Part shown: piece after piece, positions 12,406-25,400 of the stretch
How the letters are laid out: each line of letters starts with the position of its first letter
Numbering within the stretch: the first letter of the stretch is position 1
Assembly: GCA_921293015.1 (NCBI GenBank)
Contig: OV121094.1
Location: 5,136,764-5,200,763 of the forward strand
Length of the DNA stretch: 64,000 bases
Direction: 5' to 3'
Source: Phorcus lineatus
Taxonomy: Eukaryota > Mollusca > Gastropoda > Trochida > Trochidae
Made by a program: the position numbers and the translations under genes
The notes under the pieces: generated by a model
Database searches by the model: none
Seen by the model: only the letters and a program-made list of their open reading frames with translations
What the model was told of the DNA's origin: nothing

Positions 12406-12524
12406 GGGCCTCCTTTCACAAAGCCCTAAGGTGATCGTGAGTCCTTAAGGTAACCTTAGTGCAATGTTAAAGTATGGGAGTTAAGGTTAACCTTAGTTAA
12501 GGTTGCTTTGTGAAAGCAGGCCCC
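12406..12524. mobile_element. 119-bp MITE inserted in the satellite array
   Basis: The terminal inverted repeats gggcctcctttcacaaag and ctttgtgaaagcaggcccc enclose mirrored ttaaggtaacctta segments. The sibling array segment at about 13985-14020 (acatgcatca|ggttc) lacks the insert and serves as an internal empty site. A target duplication, if any, is no more than about 3 bp. Confidence 0.8.
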
Positions 12525-14705
12525 GGTTCCTTAACATACCGTGGTTATAGCTTTGAATAATTATAGCATAACTATAGCATGCACTAGTTTAATAAACTAT
12601 CTTTTTGGAGCAAAACAAAACAATTGAACATTAGAATAGCATGCACTGTTGTGATAATAGCTGTTAATCATTGACTTTAAACATAGCATGCACTAGGTAG
12701 GTCAACTATCTTATCTGAGCGAAGTATAACGATCATTGAACATTACAATAGCATGCACTAGGTAGGTCAACTAACCATACCTTACCACTGCATGCAACTA
12801 ATTATTTCACTATCTCGTTCTATAACAGTATATTGTGTACAAGATTACCTATGTGTTTTTTAATAACGATCTTAGCATGTTTGATTTGTCATGTTGATAT
12901 GTAGAATATTAATATTTTTAGTAAAGATAGAAACTAACCCACGTCATCAATAACCTTTGACATTCCGTTTGCATATCAACATAAACATGATCCCGTTTTC
13001 ACATTAATTAAGCTTTCTTTTATTGTAAAAACGTTTTGTTCCATGTGTAGCCCTATTAACCAAATTAAAAGAATTAGGACTTAATTATCATTAACATTGT
13101 ATAACTGACGTAACATGAACCAACACATCAATTTCACTACCATGTCAATTTTTTAAACATTACCAAAACATGTACTAAAATATCAACTTTGAATACATTA
13201 AACTGTATGAACAATATCATAGCATGCCCTAGGTGAATCAACTATCTTATCTAAACAAAGTAAAATATTGAACAATACTATAGCATGCACTAGGTTCACC
13301 AACATGTCGTTGTAATTGCTTTAAATCATTTGATATTACCATAGCATGCACTAGTTTAATTAACTATCTAATCTGAGACCATAAATTATTGAACATTACA
13401 ATAGCATGGACTAGGTAGGTCAACTAACCATCTGTTTTGTTGCATGTCATCAACATCATCTAATACAAACCGTTTTAATATTTTTAGTTCTTCTTACACC
13501 GTTTTGTCCCCAGTTTAGCTCAACTAACCTTGTTAATGATTAAGTTCTATTTTTTAAACACTGTTACAAATGATGTTAGATAAGCCAACACAGTATTTGT
13601 ATCACCATCACGAAATATCTAAAACATGACCATAGCATGCACTAAATCTGTTAACTTTGAATGAATGTTTAAATTGTTTGGACAATATGTTGACTTTCTT
13701 ATTATAAACACTGAAATAGCGAAAAGAACTAACCTTTTTCAACAATATCTTTCAATATGCTTTCTTTGCATGCCATCAACATTCGACTTTATTAGTTAAG
13801 ATTTCTTTAATATAATGAACTTTTTGTTTCCAATGCAGCTCAACTTAACCAACTAATCATAGTCCTAAATTTGTTAAACCAGTTAAAACTAACATTTGAT
13901 GTTTATCCCTATCTTGAAGCTTTTAAAAGACCATAGCATACACCTGAATTTTAACTTTGAATTAATTTAATTTGTTTGGACAACATAACATGCATCAGGT
14001 TCATTAACATGCCGTGATAATAGCTTTAAATGATTGACTTCAACCATAGCATGCACTAAGTTCATCAACTATCTTACCTGAGCAAAACTAAAATTATTGA
14101 ACATTACAATAGCATGCACTGGGTTCACCAACATGTTGTGGTAATAGCTGTTAATCATTGACTTTAAACATAGCATGCACTAGGTTAATCAACAATCTTA
14201 TCTGAGCAAAGAATAACGATCATTAAACATTACAATAGCATGCACTAGGTTAATCAACTATCTTATCTGAGCAAAGAATAACGATCATTGAACATTACAA
14301 TAGCATGCACAAGGTAGGTCAACTAACCATACCTTACCACTGCATGCAACTAATTATTTCACTCTCATTCTAAAAAGTTATATTGTGTACGATGGACTGC
14401 TTTAAATAGCTCCATAACTATGTAAATACTTAAAAACGATTTTAGCATGTTTGATTTGTCATGTTGATAAGTAGAATATTAATATAGAAGTAGAGATAGA
14501 AACTAACCCACGTCACCAATAACCTTTTACGTTCTTTTTGCATGTCATATCAGCCAACACATGAATTTCACTACCATCTCGAATTGTTTTAAACATTACA
14601 ATAGCATGAACTAACATATCAACTTGGAATACATTTACATTTTTTTTAACAATATCATAGCATGCACTAGGTGAATCAACTATCTCATCTGAACAAAAAT
14701 AAACT

Positions 14706-14830
14706 GTTGATAACGGTGTTAGTATCTACACCGAAACGTCGCAGTTCATGCAATAAAGAAGTTGACTATCCATAAGAAATTATTCGTTCTTCTTCATCAA
14801 TCCAGCTTCTAAAATGCCCCTTAAGGAAGC
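14706..14830 (+). mobile_element. Penelope-like element tail with hammerhead-like core (relic)
   Basis: The segment ttgataac-ggtgt-tagtatct-acacc-gaaacgtc has a perfect 5-bp stem II and a GAAAC strand as in hammerhead ribozymes. The other core strand (TGATAA, expected CTGATGA) is altered and an extra base follows it, so activity is unlikely. It continues into caataaagaagttgactatcc and a short A/T tail. Such hammerheads are known in Penelope-like retroelements; that assignment is inference. Confidence 0.4.
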
Positions 14831-15203
14831 AAAAATAAATTGTTGAGTAATAAAATAGCATGCACTAGGTTCCCCAATATGTCGTGGAAATAGCTTTAAA
14901 TCATTGAATATAACCATAGCATGCACTAGATTAATCAACTGTTATCTGAGAAAAACATAAATTAGTGAACATTACAATAGCATGCACTAGGTAGGTCAAC
15001 TGACCATTCGGTACCAAAGCATGCAACGATGTTTAGCTCATCTAACCTAATTGATAAGTATCACCATATCAAAAGCTTTTGAACATAAACATAACATGTA
15101 CTAAATATATTAACTTCGAATAACTTTGAAGTGTTTAAACAATACCATAGCATGCACTAGGTTCAACATGTCTTGTAATGGCTTTAAATCATTGATTATA
15201 ACC

Positions 15204-15545
15204 ATAGCATGCACTAGGTCAATCAACTATCTTATTTGAGCAAAACAAGTGATTATTACCATAGCATGCACTAGGTCAATCAACTATCTTATCTGAGCAA
15301 AACAAGTGATTATTACCATAGCATGCACTAGGTCAATAAACTATCTTATCTGAGCAAAACAAGTGATTATTACCATAGCATGCACTAGGTCAATAAACTA
15401 TCTTATCTGAGCAAAACAAGTGATTATTACCATAGCATGCACTAGGTCAATCAACTATCTTATCTGAGCAAAACAAGTGATTATTACCATAGCATGCACT
15501 AGGTCAATAAACTATCTTATCTGAGCAAAACAAGCGAACATTACA
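15204..15545 (+). repeat. 57-bp tandem repeat, 6 copies
   Basis: Units starting at 15204, 15261, 15318, 15375, 15432 and 15489 each begin atagcatgcactaggtcaat and run to caaaacaagtgattattacc. Copies differ by only one or two bases (tcaac/taaac, atttg/atctg). This is the most homogeneous, and so probably youngest, part of the larger array. Confidence 0.95.
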
Positions 15546-17122
15546 ATATAGATATTAAAACGGATTAAGAGAGATGTTGATGTCGTGCAACAAAACAAAA
15601 AGCTAGAATGTAAATGGGACACACAATTTTGACTCTAAACCAAGTATATTATCATACCATGCATTAGATCAACCAACATGTAATAATAATATTTAGTCTT
15701 GCAGTTACCATAACACGAGCTTAAAGTCTAGCATAATTTTAGATTGAGTTTCTGTTAAAAATGTTGTACATATACATTATATATATTTGAAAATATTGCC
15801 CATGCGGTGTTAAACGATAACTCACCTTCTCACTATATAATTGAAATTGATTTTGTAGGTTACTTATTTCCAGTTTTCAGACTAAACTTTTCACAGAAAT
15901 ATTTCAGAATATTCCAAACTTCAGTTACCGGGCATGGGTAATGCATTGTTCTTGTCAGTGGTCACGTGGGCTCCATTCTGAGAAAGTCCCAGTTCGTTGG
16001 TCTGTCTTGTGAAGGGCTGGTCAGTAGATCAAGGGGGAGGGTTTTGCTGGTCAGTGCGCTCCGAGTAGCATGACAGAATATCCTTCCGCGGACTGTGGTG
16101 AAGTGTAAGAATGAGTTGTGGGTGATGTCCCACCCACAGATACCCCAGCTTACCGTAGAAAGATGGGAACAGTGCGAACTGAAGTTTCCGCTTTTGCTTC
16201 ATTTGATAGTTTCTCAGGTTGATCTGACGCCGCAAATGGCTGAAATATGGCCCAAACGGCGCTAAAAAATAACTCACTAACTTAGTTTTATCTGAGGTGG
16301 TGCAACTTTAAACGATTGTTTTTTCGATTATCACTGTATTTTGAAGTACATGTTGGATTGTTCAGATGTTTTCTTGGTAGATTCAATTCGATAATAACAC
16401 TATAATTACTATGATGATGTGGTGTTAGTTTCTGAGAACGGACTGAGGTTTTTTTAATTACCGTTTAAAATAGTCTAATGATTGAAACAAAACATGTTGT
16501 GCCAAATTCTTGGAACTTTGGACAAGAGTGTTGTCGTTTATAGGAGTACTAGTTGTCCTACGAGTCTGCACATTCAAAATAGTTCTATTTTAATTCAAGG
16601 GCAGACAACTCAAACAACTAAACGGCACATTAATTTGCGTTTTAGGACTAACAACTGTTGTGTCTTTTGTAGTAAGTAATCACTTCCGGTGAGTCATTTA
16701 CAGGTCACAATGAAGTCCAAATGATACGCAGTTTTAAAAAAGTCAATCATGGCGAAGTTGTAAGTAAAGTGTTAACTATTGACTATCTCCTTTCCCTGTG
16801 TTGCTGACGCTGTATGCTGTACGCTTGTTGGGACAGGCGTGACGCCGCATCCTTATGAATGTACGTCACCCTTGACACCTGAAGTTAGACTGTGAACCAG
16901 TTTCGTTATTGTTTAACTCCGCTTGGGCAATATTTCAGCCATTAGCGGTCCAGTTTCCTTTGAAGCACCATTAAACATTAATCGCTTAAAGTAGTATACA
17001 GGCATACATTTATATCCAGATATCTTCCAACTTTGTTTTGTCCTTTATTTTGCTGATGATATTGTCTTAATTGATATCAAGTATTATTAATCTGCAAAAA
17101 AGAATACATTAACAGGGAAACT
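15546..17122. other. non-coding stretch with SINE-tail remnants
   Basis: Family hairpin remnants lie at about 15790-15830, 16229-16275 and, inverted, 16918-16952. Otherwise only unconvincing short frames occur. Confidence 0.4.
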
Positions 17123-17134
17123 TTTATATTCAGT

Positions 17135-17262
17135 GGCGCAGTACCCCAATGGTGTCTATTTCCCGCCGATGCTCGCAGGTTTCGCCGCAATACATATCCA
17201 CAATGGTGTTGCGTGATATTAAGTGAAATACTCTTGAAAACCCCAAATCGCCTCACCTCACC
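17135..17262 (+). mobile_element. SINE-type retroposon with 12-bp target duplication
   Basis: A 128-bp insert is bounded by identical tttatattcagt copies at 17123-17134 and 17263-17274. It ends in ccccaaatcgcctcacctcacc. A longer relative ending in ccccaaaacatctcacctcacc lies at about 20231-20397. A perfect target duplication with a simple-repeat 3' end is diagnostic of target-primed retroposition, probably LINE-mobilised. Confidence 0.85.
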
Positions 17263-17274
17263 TTTATATTCAGT

Positions 17275-19060
17275 CAAAATCAACAGTAAATGTAAATAAA
17301 ACAAATGTTTGAACAAAGTTTGGGCGGGTTAAACAGAAAATCCAAGCGTGTTGATGTAAGGGGAATATGCATGGAAGGTTCTCAATAATATCGAATGATC
17401 TATTCATATTGTAAAGTGATTCGATAGTGGCTAAATAAGTATCGTTTACCAAAGAAATGCTTTCAAGGGACAGCAGCACGTTTTTTTATAAATGATTTGA
17501 TCTCACAAAAACGAAAAAATGTTTGAAAGACACTTTTTTAATCAAAAGGCGCAGTTCTTAAAGGAACGTACCATGTTTTGCTATGCGAATCCTTTTCCCT
17601 AACTCAAATGATTAAAAGGTGTTCACGCAAAAATGGCTACAATGGGTGTTTGCTTGATACTCGATAATTTCCTCTACGACTACCGATGGCTGGGTTTAGT
17701 AATGAGATGCTTGACCTTCTAAAAATAATATATTTGGCATAAACTAACGTTTATTTGGGGAAAATTGAAGAGATTTTCATAAAAACCCACTACTGTTCCT
17801 TTAACATCCAAAACTGTTTTCCACATCAGGTTACAGCTTGTTTGATCTCTAGGATAAATTACATTTACTCTTTGAAAAACATAAAACAACTTAATATTTT
17901 AACAGTTTTCTTATCTTCTTTTCCTGGTATTTCAATGTCTTAGTTTCAGTTCAATCTTGACTTGCTGAATGAGGTCCTAGACTCTATTAAAGGCTCCTAT
18001 TTAATACAGTCATTAAGCAGCGAGGAAATGCCGTCTTCACAGTAGAATTAGCACGATGGGACCCCATTCATACGCTTCAAGATTTTACAGTGTATAAATA
18101 ATGACTACAGTAGTCTAATGACAATGCCGTGTGCGGAAATTTAGTCGTACAAACTTTGTGAATGAGGAAAACTTCAAACGATTTTTTTGGGATAAATTGA
18201 ATTTCCTTCTCGTGTCATCTGATATCCAGCATATTACCAATCGTTATATTATATATCAGAAAAATAATATTGGTATAATATATGATACACATATACATGA
18301 CCTGTTTGTACAATAAATTCCCAATTTAAAATCTACATATAAAAAGATAGACAATTTGTAAAGAAATGTGATATTATTTTAGAGAACTGAATGTTTAGTT
18401 TTAATTTTCGATAGAAAATTACGACGTGTTTCATTGTAAACAGTGTAAATAGGGTGTGTGAATTTTAAAAAGTGATAGCAAGTTTCAAAAATTTTGTGTG
18501 TTTGTTTGTACATATATCATTCATATAAAACTACATCAAAAGTTTAAAGTAATGTTGGCTTGATAAGTAACGATTTATTTGACAAAGTAATAATTTTTCA
18601 AAATCGACCGTGATCGTGACAAATATATGGCTAAATTGGTAACATAACAGTATTCAGACCGGTTACAACAGTGACATTTCAAGGTCAATATTTGGGTCGG
18701 TTAGGGTACACCTTCATGCAATCAAATATACCATACTTTTCTTAATGATTTTTTAGTATACTTTACTGGTCATACCATCGAGTTAACTCATATTTACGTC
18801 CCATATTATTGACAATTTAGATAATCTCGTGTGTTATATAACAGTAAATTAACACATATATTTACATATGGTGTTTTTTCCAGTTACATATGGGTATTTT
18901 ATACCTAGCAAACATTTCATTTTCAAAAACTTAGTAGTTCTGAACTGATTTTATCAATTAAAAGTATAAGTAAAAACGTTATTTATGAATTTAGGTATCG
19001 GGATTAAAAGTCCTTGAATTTTTTATATATTTGAAGCAAGTTGACATTCGACATAATAAC
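17275..19060. other. AT-rich non-coding stretch upstream of the PXYLP1-like gene
   Basis: No supported gene. Base composition becomes visibly richer in CpG from about 19060, consistent with a promoter and 5' UTR beginning there. Confidence 0.4.
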
Positions 19061-19411
19061 CGCTCCCGCCAGAATGCGTACGTGCGCTCACAACAGGGAC
19101 CGAACGATCAGGCGATGTGAGGAGTTTAGGTCGCACCACATGTTCCCCTTGTTTTGAACGTCAGTGGAACTTCACGTGCGATATACTTCAGTGACGAAGA
19201 TTACGCTTGATTAGTCGTGACGAATAAGAGTGTAACGGGACCAAACAAGAAAACATGAAGCGCAACCACGTGTATTGTTGAAGCCGGTGACAACTAAATA
19301 GCAAGTCACGATTTCATGAATGAGGGACTCCGTGTTTATGTGTGACGCGTGTCCAGATAGATGGTGTTGAAACAAAAGACAGTAGCCTATATCTGGTCAT
19401 GAACTGCGACA

Positions 19412-22400
19412 ATGATCGGTGTCGATTTGGCGAGAAGGACCCTGTTTCTAATCGTCCTTGTGTTTGATGGTAAGTCACCCTGACCTTGGGAGTGTTCATT
19501 GTTCCCTCAGCATCAAGGTGATGCTTTATCCCCTGGTCACCAGGTGTGGAATATATGGATTAATCCACGACTCCAGATGTCGATATAAGGATAATCATAT
19601 CGCACTTCATAAATGTGAAACATAGTAGTAAATGTTATTCAATTTTGTATCATGGTTATTGTTTTTCATTGTTCACAAATTAAATTGACCAAATATTTCT
19701 CATACTCTCATTTTGGAAATTGCAGAATAAGATTTTGAATTTCCATAAAAATACCTATATATTGATTTAACTGAAAGTACCAGATGTTGGTGTCAATTGA
19801 TTAATGTCAGTGTAGTACTAGTTGATCTGTGTGAGCTTACATGTTTCACCAATGGTTTTTTTCAAATTTGCTTTTGGAAAATTAAATTTTTAAGTAGGCC
19901 TAACTGAAAACTATATTTCATATTCCTTTTAAAACTATGTTCAGAATAAAAAAAAGTTACATCCTCTAAACATTATACTTTTTATGATAGGTCTAGTTTA
20001 TCCTTTTTTTGTGAAAAAAATGTGGGTACTGGCATTTTTTACAGTTAAATTTGTTTGTAATATCCTTTTTTAAAATCAGCTTATTTATTTACATTTTATT
20101 TTTTGTAAAATTGAAGTATTTTAAGTATATCAGTAAAAGATCATTTGTTAGATGTGAAGGTGACTGTCAAGGTCCCAGATTGATGGTATAGAGATATGCA
20201 AAACTTTATCTGCAGTAGAGAACTGTTCTACTCGCAGTAAGGTTTGGGTGCAATGCTACACTGAATTTCACCCGATGCATAGCCACAATAGTGTTATGGG
20301 CTTTCTTCCTGCAATAATATTAGCAGCTGTGATATACTTAAATACTTTTGAAAGTGGCATTAAACCCCAAAACATCTCACCTCACCTCGATTTTAATACA
20401 ATTTTGTTATATTTCCAACCCACTACCCTGGAAAGAGATACGAGTATCAACACTGACAAAATTTTTAAAGTAATAATGCAATTTGAATTGTTTCTGATAA
20501 GTTGGTGTTGTGTTTCAGAGCTCATGATAAGCTGCATATTTGCATAAGATATGCAAATCAGATGAAATAGACAAAAATTATAAATGCCTGTCTATCAAAT
20601 CACCAAAAAGTTACAAATAGGCTAGAAGAAAATAACAAAGCATATTTTTTTTAAACTTGAGAAACATTATGCGTATCATATCACACAAATATTATCGATA
20701 CATGAGTAAAGTATTTCATCTTTAAACTTGGTTTAAATGTAAATATTCAGTAATGGTTGTGATTGGAGTATAGGTAATAGATTTTGGGGCTTCTTGATAT
20801 ATGTGCATAGACTAATCACATCATTGCGTTTAACGTAATGATAGCCACGATTTAACGATTGGTAAAAGGGAGTTCATTGCCCCTATATACTTATACTGAA
20901 GGCATTTGCCGGAGTCATTTTGATTTGCTTGTTGAGATAACGCTAGAACATGGGAGCTAAGACTGGCTGCTGTCAGACTGTTGTGGAGAGGAAAGCCCCT
21001 CATAGAATAAGTTCAAATCCCCCTTGAGTCAATTTTTAAAAACTTTTATATTCCTCGGGACATGGTAGATTTTAGTCAGAATGGAGTGATCAAAGTGGAA
21101 TGAAATTTTATGAAAGATACTGTTACTCAAAACACTCTTTTAACAAGCACCTGCTACATCAACACCCTATGTAAAGTAACGGGATGACAACAGCTGCTGT
21201 TGTTAGAAGCTTTTAGTATTATGATAGGAAATGGTCCCATTTGAATAGCAATTTTTCCCCTAATAATTACATGCTAATGATATAGCTGTCTTCATGTGGA
21301 GAGGGTATATATACTTATTGATATGTTTGGAAATATCTGTCTTGCTTCTATAGATATGTTGACCATGGCTGTGATTTTCCTCCTCACATCTTTAGTTCTG
21401 GGCAAGTATATGCAACTTTTCCAGAAATCAACAATTTTATTTTGTCCAGTTTGATAAAGAGTTAGTAGTCGGTCAAGATTTTTACATTTTATTTGTTATA
21501 AAGTATCATATTACAGTTTCATAATTTGTTCAAAATTGATTCAGAAGTGCTGCCTTATTCAGGATTAAGAAAAAGTATTTATAAAAATTTATATTAATAA
21601 GTTGTGGACTGCAGTAATACAGTTAAAAGTGTTCAAGTTTTTTAAAAGTTGCCGAGTCTGGGCCTGGATTTTCAAAACTCTTTTAGTGCTAAGATAGTCG
21701 TAAACCAGTGTTAATGTATGGTTCTTACAATCAAATCAGTAGTAGGAATATTTTAAGAGAAACAACTTATTGTTCTTCATGGTTTATTGATTATACACTT
21801 ATGTCAAATTGAAATGTCATAAGTCCTTAATCCTTGGCTTGCAAAATATTTAATCCGTATCAATTTGAAAACTTGTGTTTTTCATTTAAAAATTGAATGA
21901 ATATTTTGTTATCAGTCATATTTTATTATCAATCTTGTGTTTATTAAATTTTGTGACAATAGAGCTAAGTTGAATATAACTTATGATGCTGAACCAATAG
22001 AGAGTCATGTGAAATGCTTAAGAATTTGCCATAAAAGTGATAGCCCTAAATTTTGCCGTTTAGTAAGTTAGGTTTGGCAGGAATGAGATCTGATTAATTA
22101 TGCTCGCTGGCCATCTTAATAGTTGTATTTGAGTTAGCGTTGAAGTTTATAGTAAGGATATGATATGAGAATTTGGTTTAAATTGTTTTCCAAAGTTGTT
22201 ACAATTTCGGAACAGGTGAGAGGACTCCTGGTTTAAACAAATCCCTCTTGCAGCAAAATCAATTTATCCCTTTCTTCCAAGATTTGTTTTTCCTGTAAAA
22301 TGGCCACCCAGATTCATTCATTCAGCTGATGAAGAGTTATTCACTCCCCTTATTATACACCTTACAAATTTCTTACCGCATAACCTCTGTTTAAAGCTAG

Positions 22401-25400
22401 CGTTGTTTAACAATCCTTATTTCTTTCCATGATATAAAAATTATATTCCATTCCTAACTGACTTATATGTGTGGATTATGTGCACAACACAGTGATGAAC
22501 GCCGCTAATGGCTGTAATATTGCCCAAGCGGCGTTAAACACTCACTCACTCACTCACAGTGATGAAGGAACACTCATCTTCTCGACGGTTACAGGAAGGG
22601 CTCTAATGCACTGCTAACTTAAATTGCAAGCAATCAGGATTGGTTATTGCTATCTGTGAAATTTATCCACTTGTAACAGAGCTTATTTAGGAAGAGCAGG
22701 ATAATTTTGCCTCTGTTAGGAGAGAATGATTAGAGTTAAAGTTTTGAAACTTTGATTTGGGATTACTTTCTTTGCAGTTGTTTTGGTCCCTAGTTCAGGA
22801 GCGGAGGATGTTTGGGAAGATTTGTCGCCTTTGGAGTTGCGAGAGGGGATCTCGCAAGAAGAAATCCTGACCCATGTTTCTAGTAGGTCAAGCGACCCTG
22901 TCCAATTTTCCATGGAAAACCAATCAGATCCCTTATTACATAAGGGCTTCCGTGACTATTGCCATCTCCATGGCGACCGTTTCGAGGGCAACGAAGGTAG
23001 GTCTGATTAAGTTCAGTGCATTTTCTTCAGAATGAAAGTTTGACATAGAGCTAAAAACTTGCCAACATAGTGGTATGATATGTCCTTTATTATATATTTC
23101 TTCATTGATTGAATATTTACAAGAAACATGCAAAATGATATCCGCAATGCACATGCAGATGGTGATACGATATATATTCTGATGCCTGTTTGTGATCCGG
23201 AAATAGAGGTAATAAATAAAAATAGACATTAGAGGCAAATACTAACATTGAATTTGATATTGGAAGATATTCAACTTTAAAAGGGGAATTTAATGTTATG
23301 ATTTTAGTAATATCGTCTAAAGTATAGAATTACGTCATAGCTACTATGTCAGTCACTTTGCCTATTTTTGTGCAGTCTTTCTATTTGACTTTCAAGGTCA
23401 ACCTGACCTGGGTGTTCTATTTAAAAGTGTTTGTTTGCTTTAATTGTTAATCTTGTCATCCTGACAGAGTTTACAAACGTACTGTTACTTCCTGACAGAG
23501 TTTGGAAACATACATCCTAACTGAGATAACAAACCTACATCATGAATTTAAACTTGATGTGCAGCGCAATGCGATATTTTATGTCACTCTCCATTTTCTT
23601 TCATTGTCTATTGGCAGTGTAGGGAACTGTTGAGGGCTGGCAAAAAATATCACCTGCCCGATGGTCGGGTTCATGTTATCAAGAAATCAAATTTGTATCA
23701 AAAATGAATCTCCACATCTCTGCCATTAAGAATGAATATTTTGGACGCAAAAAAAACACTTAAAGTGATCGTCAGTCGCGATTCGTGTCATGTTGAGTCA
23801 ATTTCATTGAGTTTGAGTCAAGTTGATTGCATTAATAAAAGATGAAGTCTATTGGTTAACAATATTACATCAGCCAATCGTAGCAAAGATTGAAACTGTC
23901 CATTGCAGTGTAAAATGGCAACGCTCAGATGCTAAAAGTTTAAGAATTTGAATGTGAAAATATGACTTACTCTAATGGGTGCTGATTCTAAGTTTTAAAA
24001 TTAAATAAGAAAGCAAATATACTTCATTATTTACCATTGATGAGCTAAAATGTTAAACTAAAATGTGACTGCAAACGCTTGAGGAGGGCTAGTAAGTTGT
24101 TAAAGTCACCAACCTTGGTGTCTGGTACTTTCCTGGTAAGTTTCCTACACTGCTAGTGGTTTATAGTTGATTGTCATAAAGGAAGTATCAAGGATTTAGA
24201 GTTTCTAAACATGGTGTCCTTTTCTTTCAGGGGAGGGTATCCGCGGTTTTCGACTAAAAAAGGTGCTTGTTCTTCTCTCACCAGGTCAAAGATCATTTAA
24301 CGTTGATTTTGAAAATGTAACTAGCCCAACTGTAAGTTGTAATTTTGACCACTTTGCAAACAATTCCAAAGAAGACAAAATCCACTTCTTGCCCGAAGTT
24401 GCTGACATATACAGACACATGCAGCCAATAAAAGGTGGATTCAAGTCCTACGACATGTATCCTAATACGGAGGTTTGTAGCAATGGAGATTTATCCCCGC
24501 TAGGAAGTGTGCAGCATGTCCGTCTGGGGGAGCATCTTGGTCGACGTTACTCGAAACTGAAACTGCATCAACCGTCGAGAGCAGAGGATCTTGTCTCGGC
24601 CCGTTGTATCCAAAGCGAGGCTGCGTATCAGAGTTTGTTTTCATTCTTGCATGGGGTTCTTCATGAGAAGAATTTAGTTAATGTTGTCATGCATAAATCA
24701 CCAAATAACTTTTGTCATCATTCCAAGAAACTTAAATGTACATGTCCAAAAACTGAGTACTTAGAAGAAAAGATATCAAAAGGTTTAAGAAGGGGTTATA
24801 ATGTTTTCAAAGATTCTGCTAACATTGACGAAAGCATAAATAGACACCTTCAAGTCCCAGCTCACACAGAAATGGCCGCCAGAGATCTTATCAACTTCCT
24901 GTCGTCATGGATCTGTGAGGTCAAAGGTCACCCATGTAAAGATGGCGTCTGTCTCAACGTAAGCATCTCCAATCTCAACAGAGTTTTCCAATCTGCCAAC
25001 AAGCATTTCCAACAGCTTACATCCAGCAACATTTTCCAAAACTATGCAAAACTTCAAACTTATCACTTCTTTAAGAATTGGTTTACATGGCTTGAAGATG
25101 GCTCCGACCCCCTTTTGTCAGCGTTTGTAGCTGAAGAAGATTTCTTGTTGATGGTGTTGTCAGTTCTTGGAGCCCAGACTGACACCATGTTGCCGCAAGC
25201 GTCAAGGGTCGTGTTTGAAGTGCATGGGTCTGTGAATGAAACAATAGAGAGGAGTGTATTACGAGTGTATCTTAATGGCGTGGATGTGTCCAAGAAGCTG
25301 TCTGTGAGAATGAGCGGCAAGGATGAGTTGGAAGTCAACTCTGTCGTCCAATTTTATAGAAAATATATTTTGGAAAGTTTCAAGAACAAAAGTTACCTTG

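Larger units (their letters stand above)
10835..15545 (+). repeat. complex nested repeat array built on tagcatgcactagg
   Basis: At least 30 copies of a motif close to atagcatgcactaggt, centred on the GCATGC palindrome, occur in one orientation, often 57-65 bp apart. Larger blocks also repeat. The block running from gttttgttgcatg through accgttttgtccccag to gttacaaatgat appears near 11115, 11885 and 13430, giving spacings of about 770 and 1547 bp. No coding potential is seen. It looks like a satellite with higher-order structure, interrupted by a MITE (12406-12524) and a hammerhead-like relic (14706-14830). Confidence 0.85.

Noticed and set aside
22960-22990. HGDR in YCHLHGDRFEG of the PXYLP1-like exon 2 as the catalytic RHGxR motif
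   Set aside because: By position this aligns with the pre-domain YC...EG segment of PXYLP1, about 30 residues before the nucleophile strand, and it lacks the preceding Arg in the right context.
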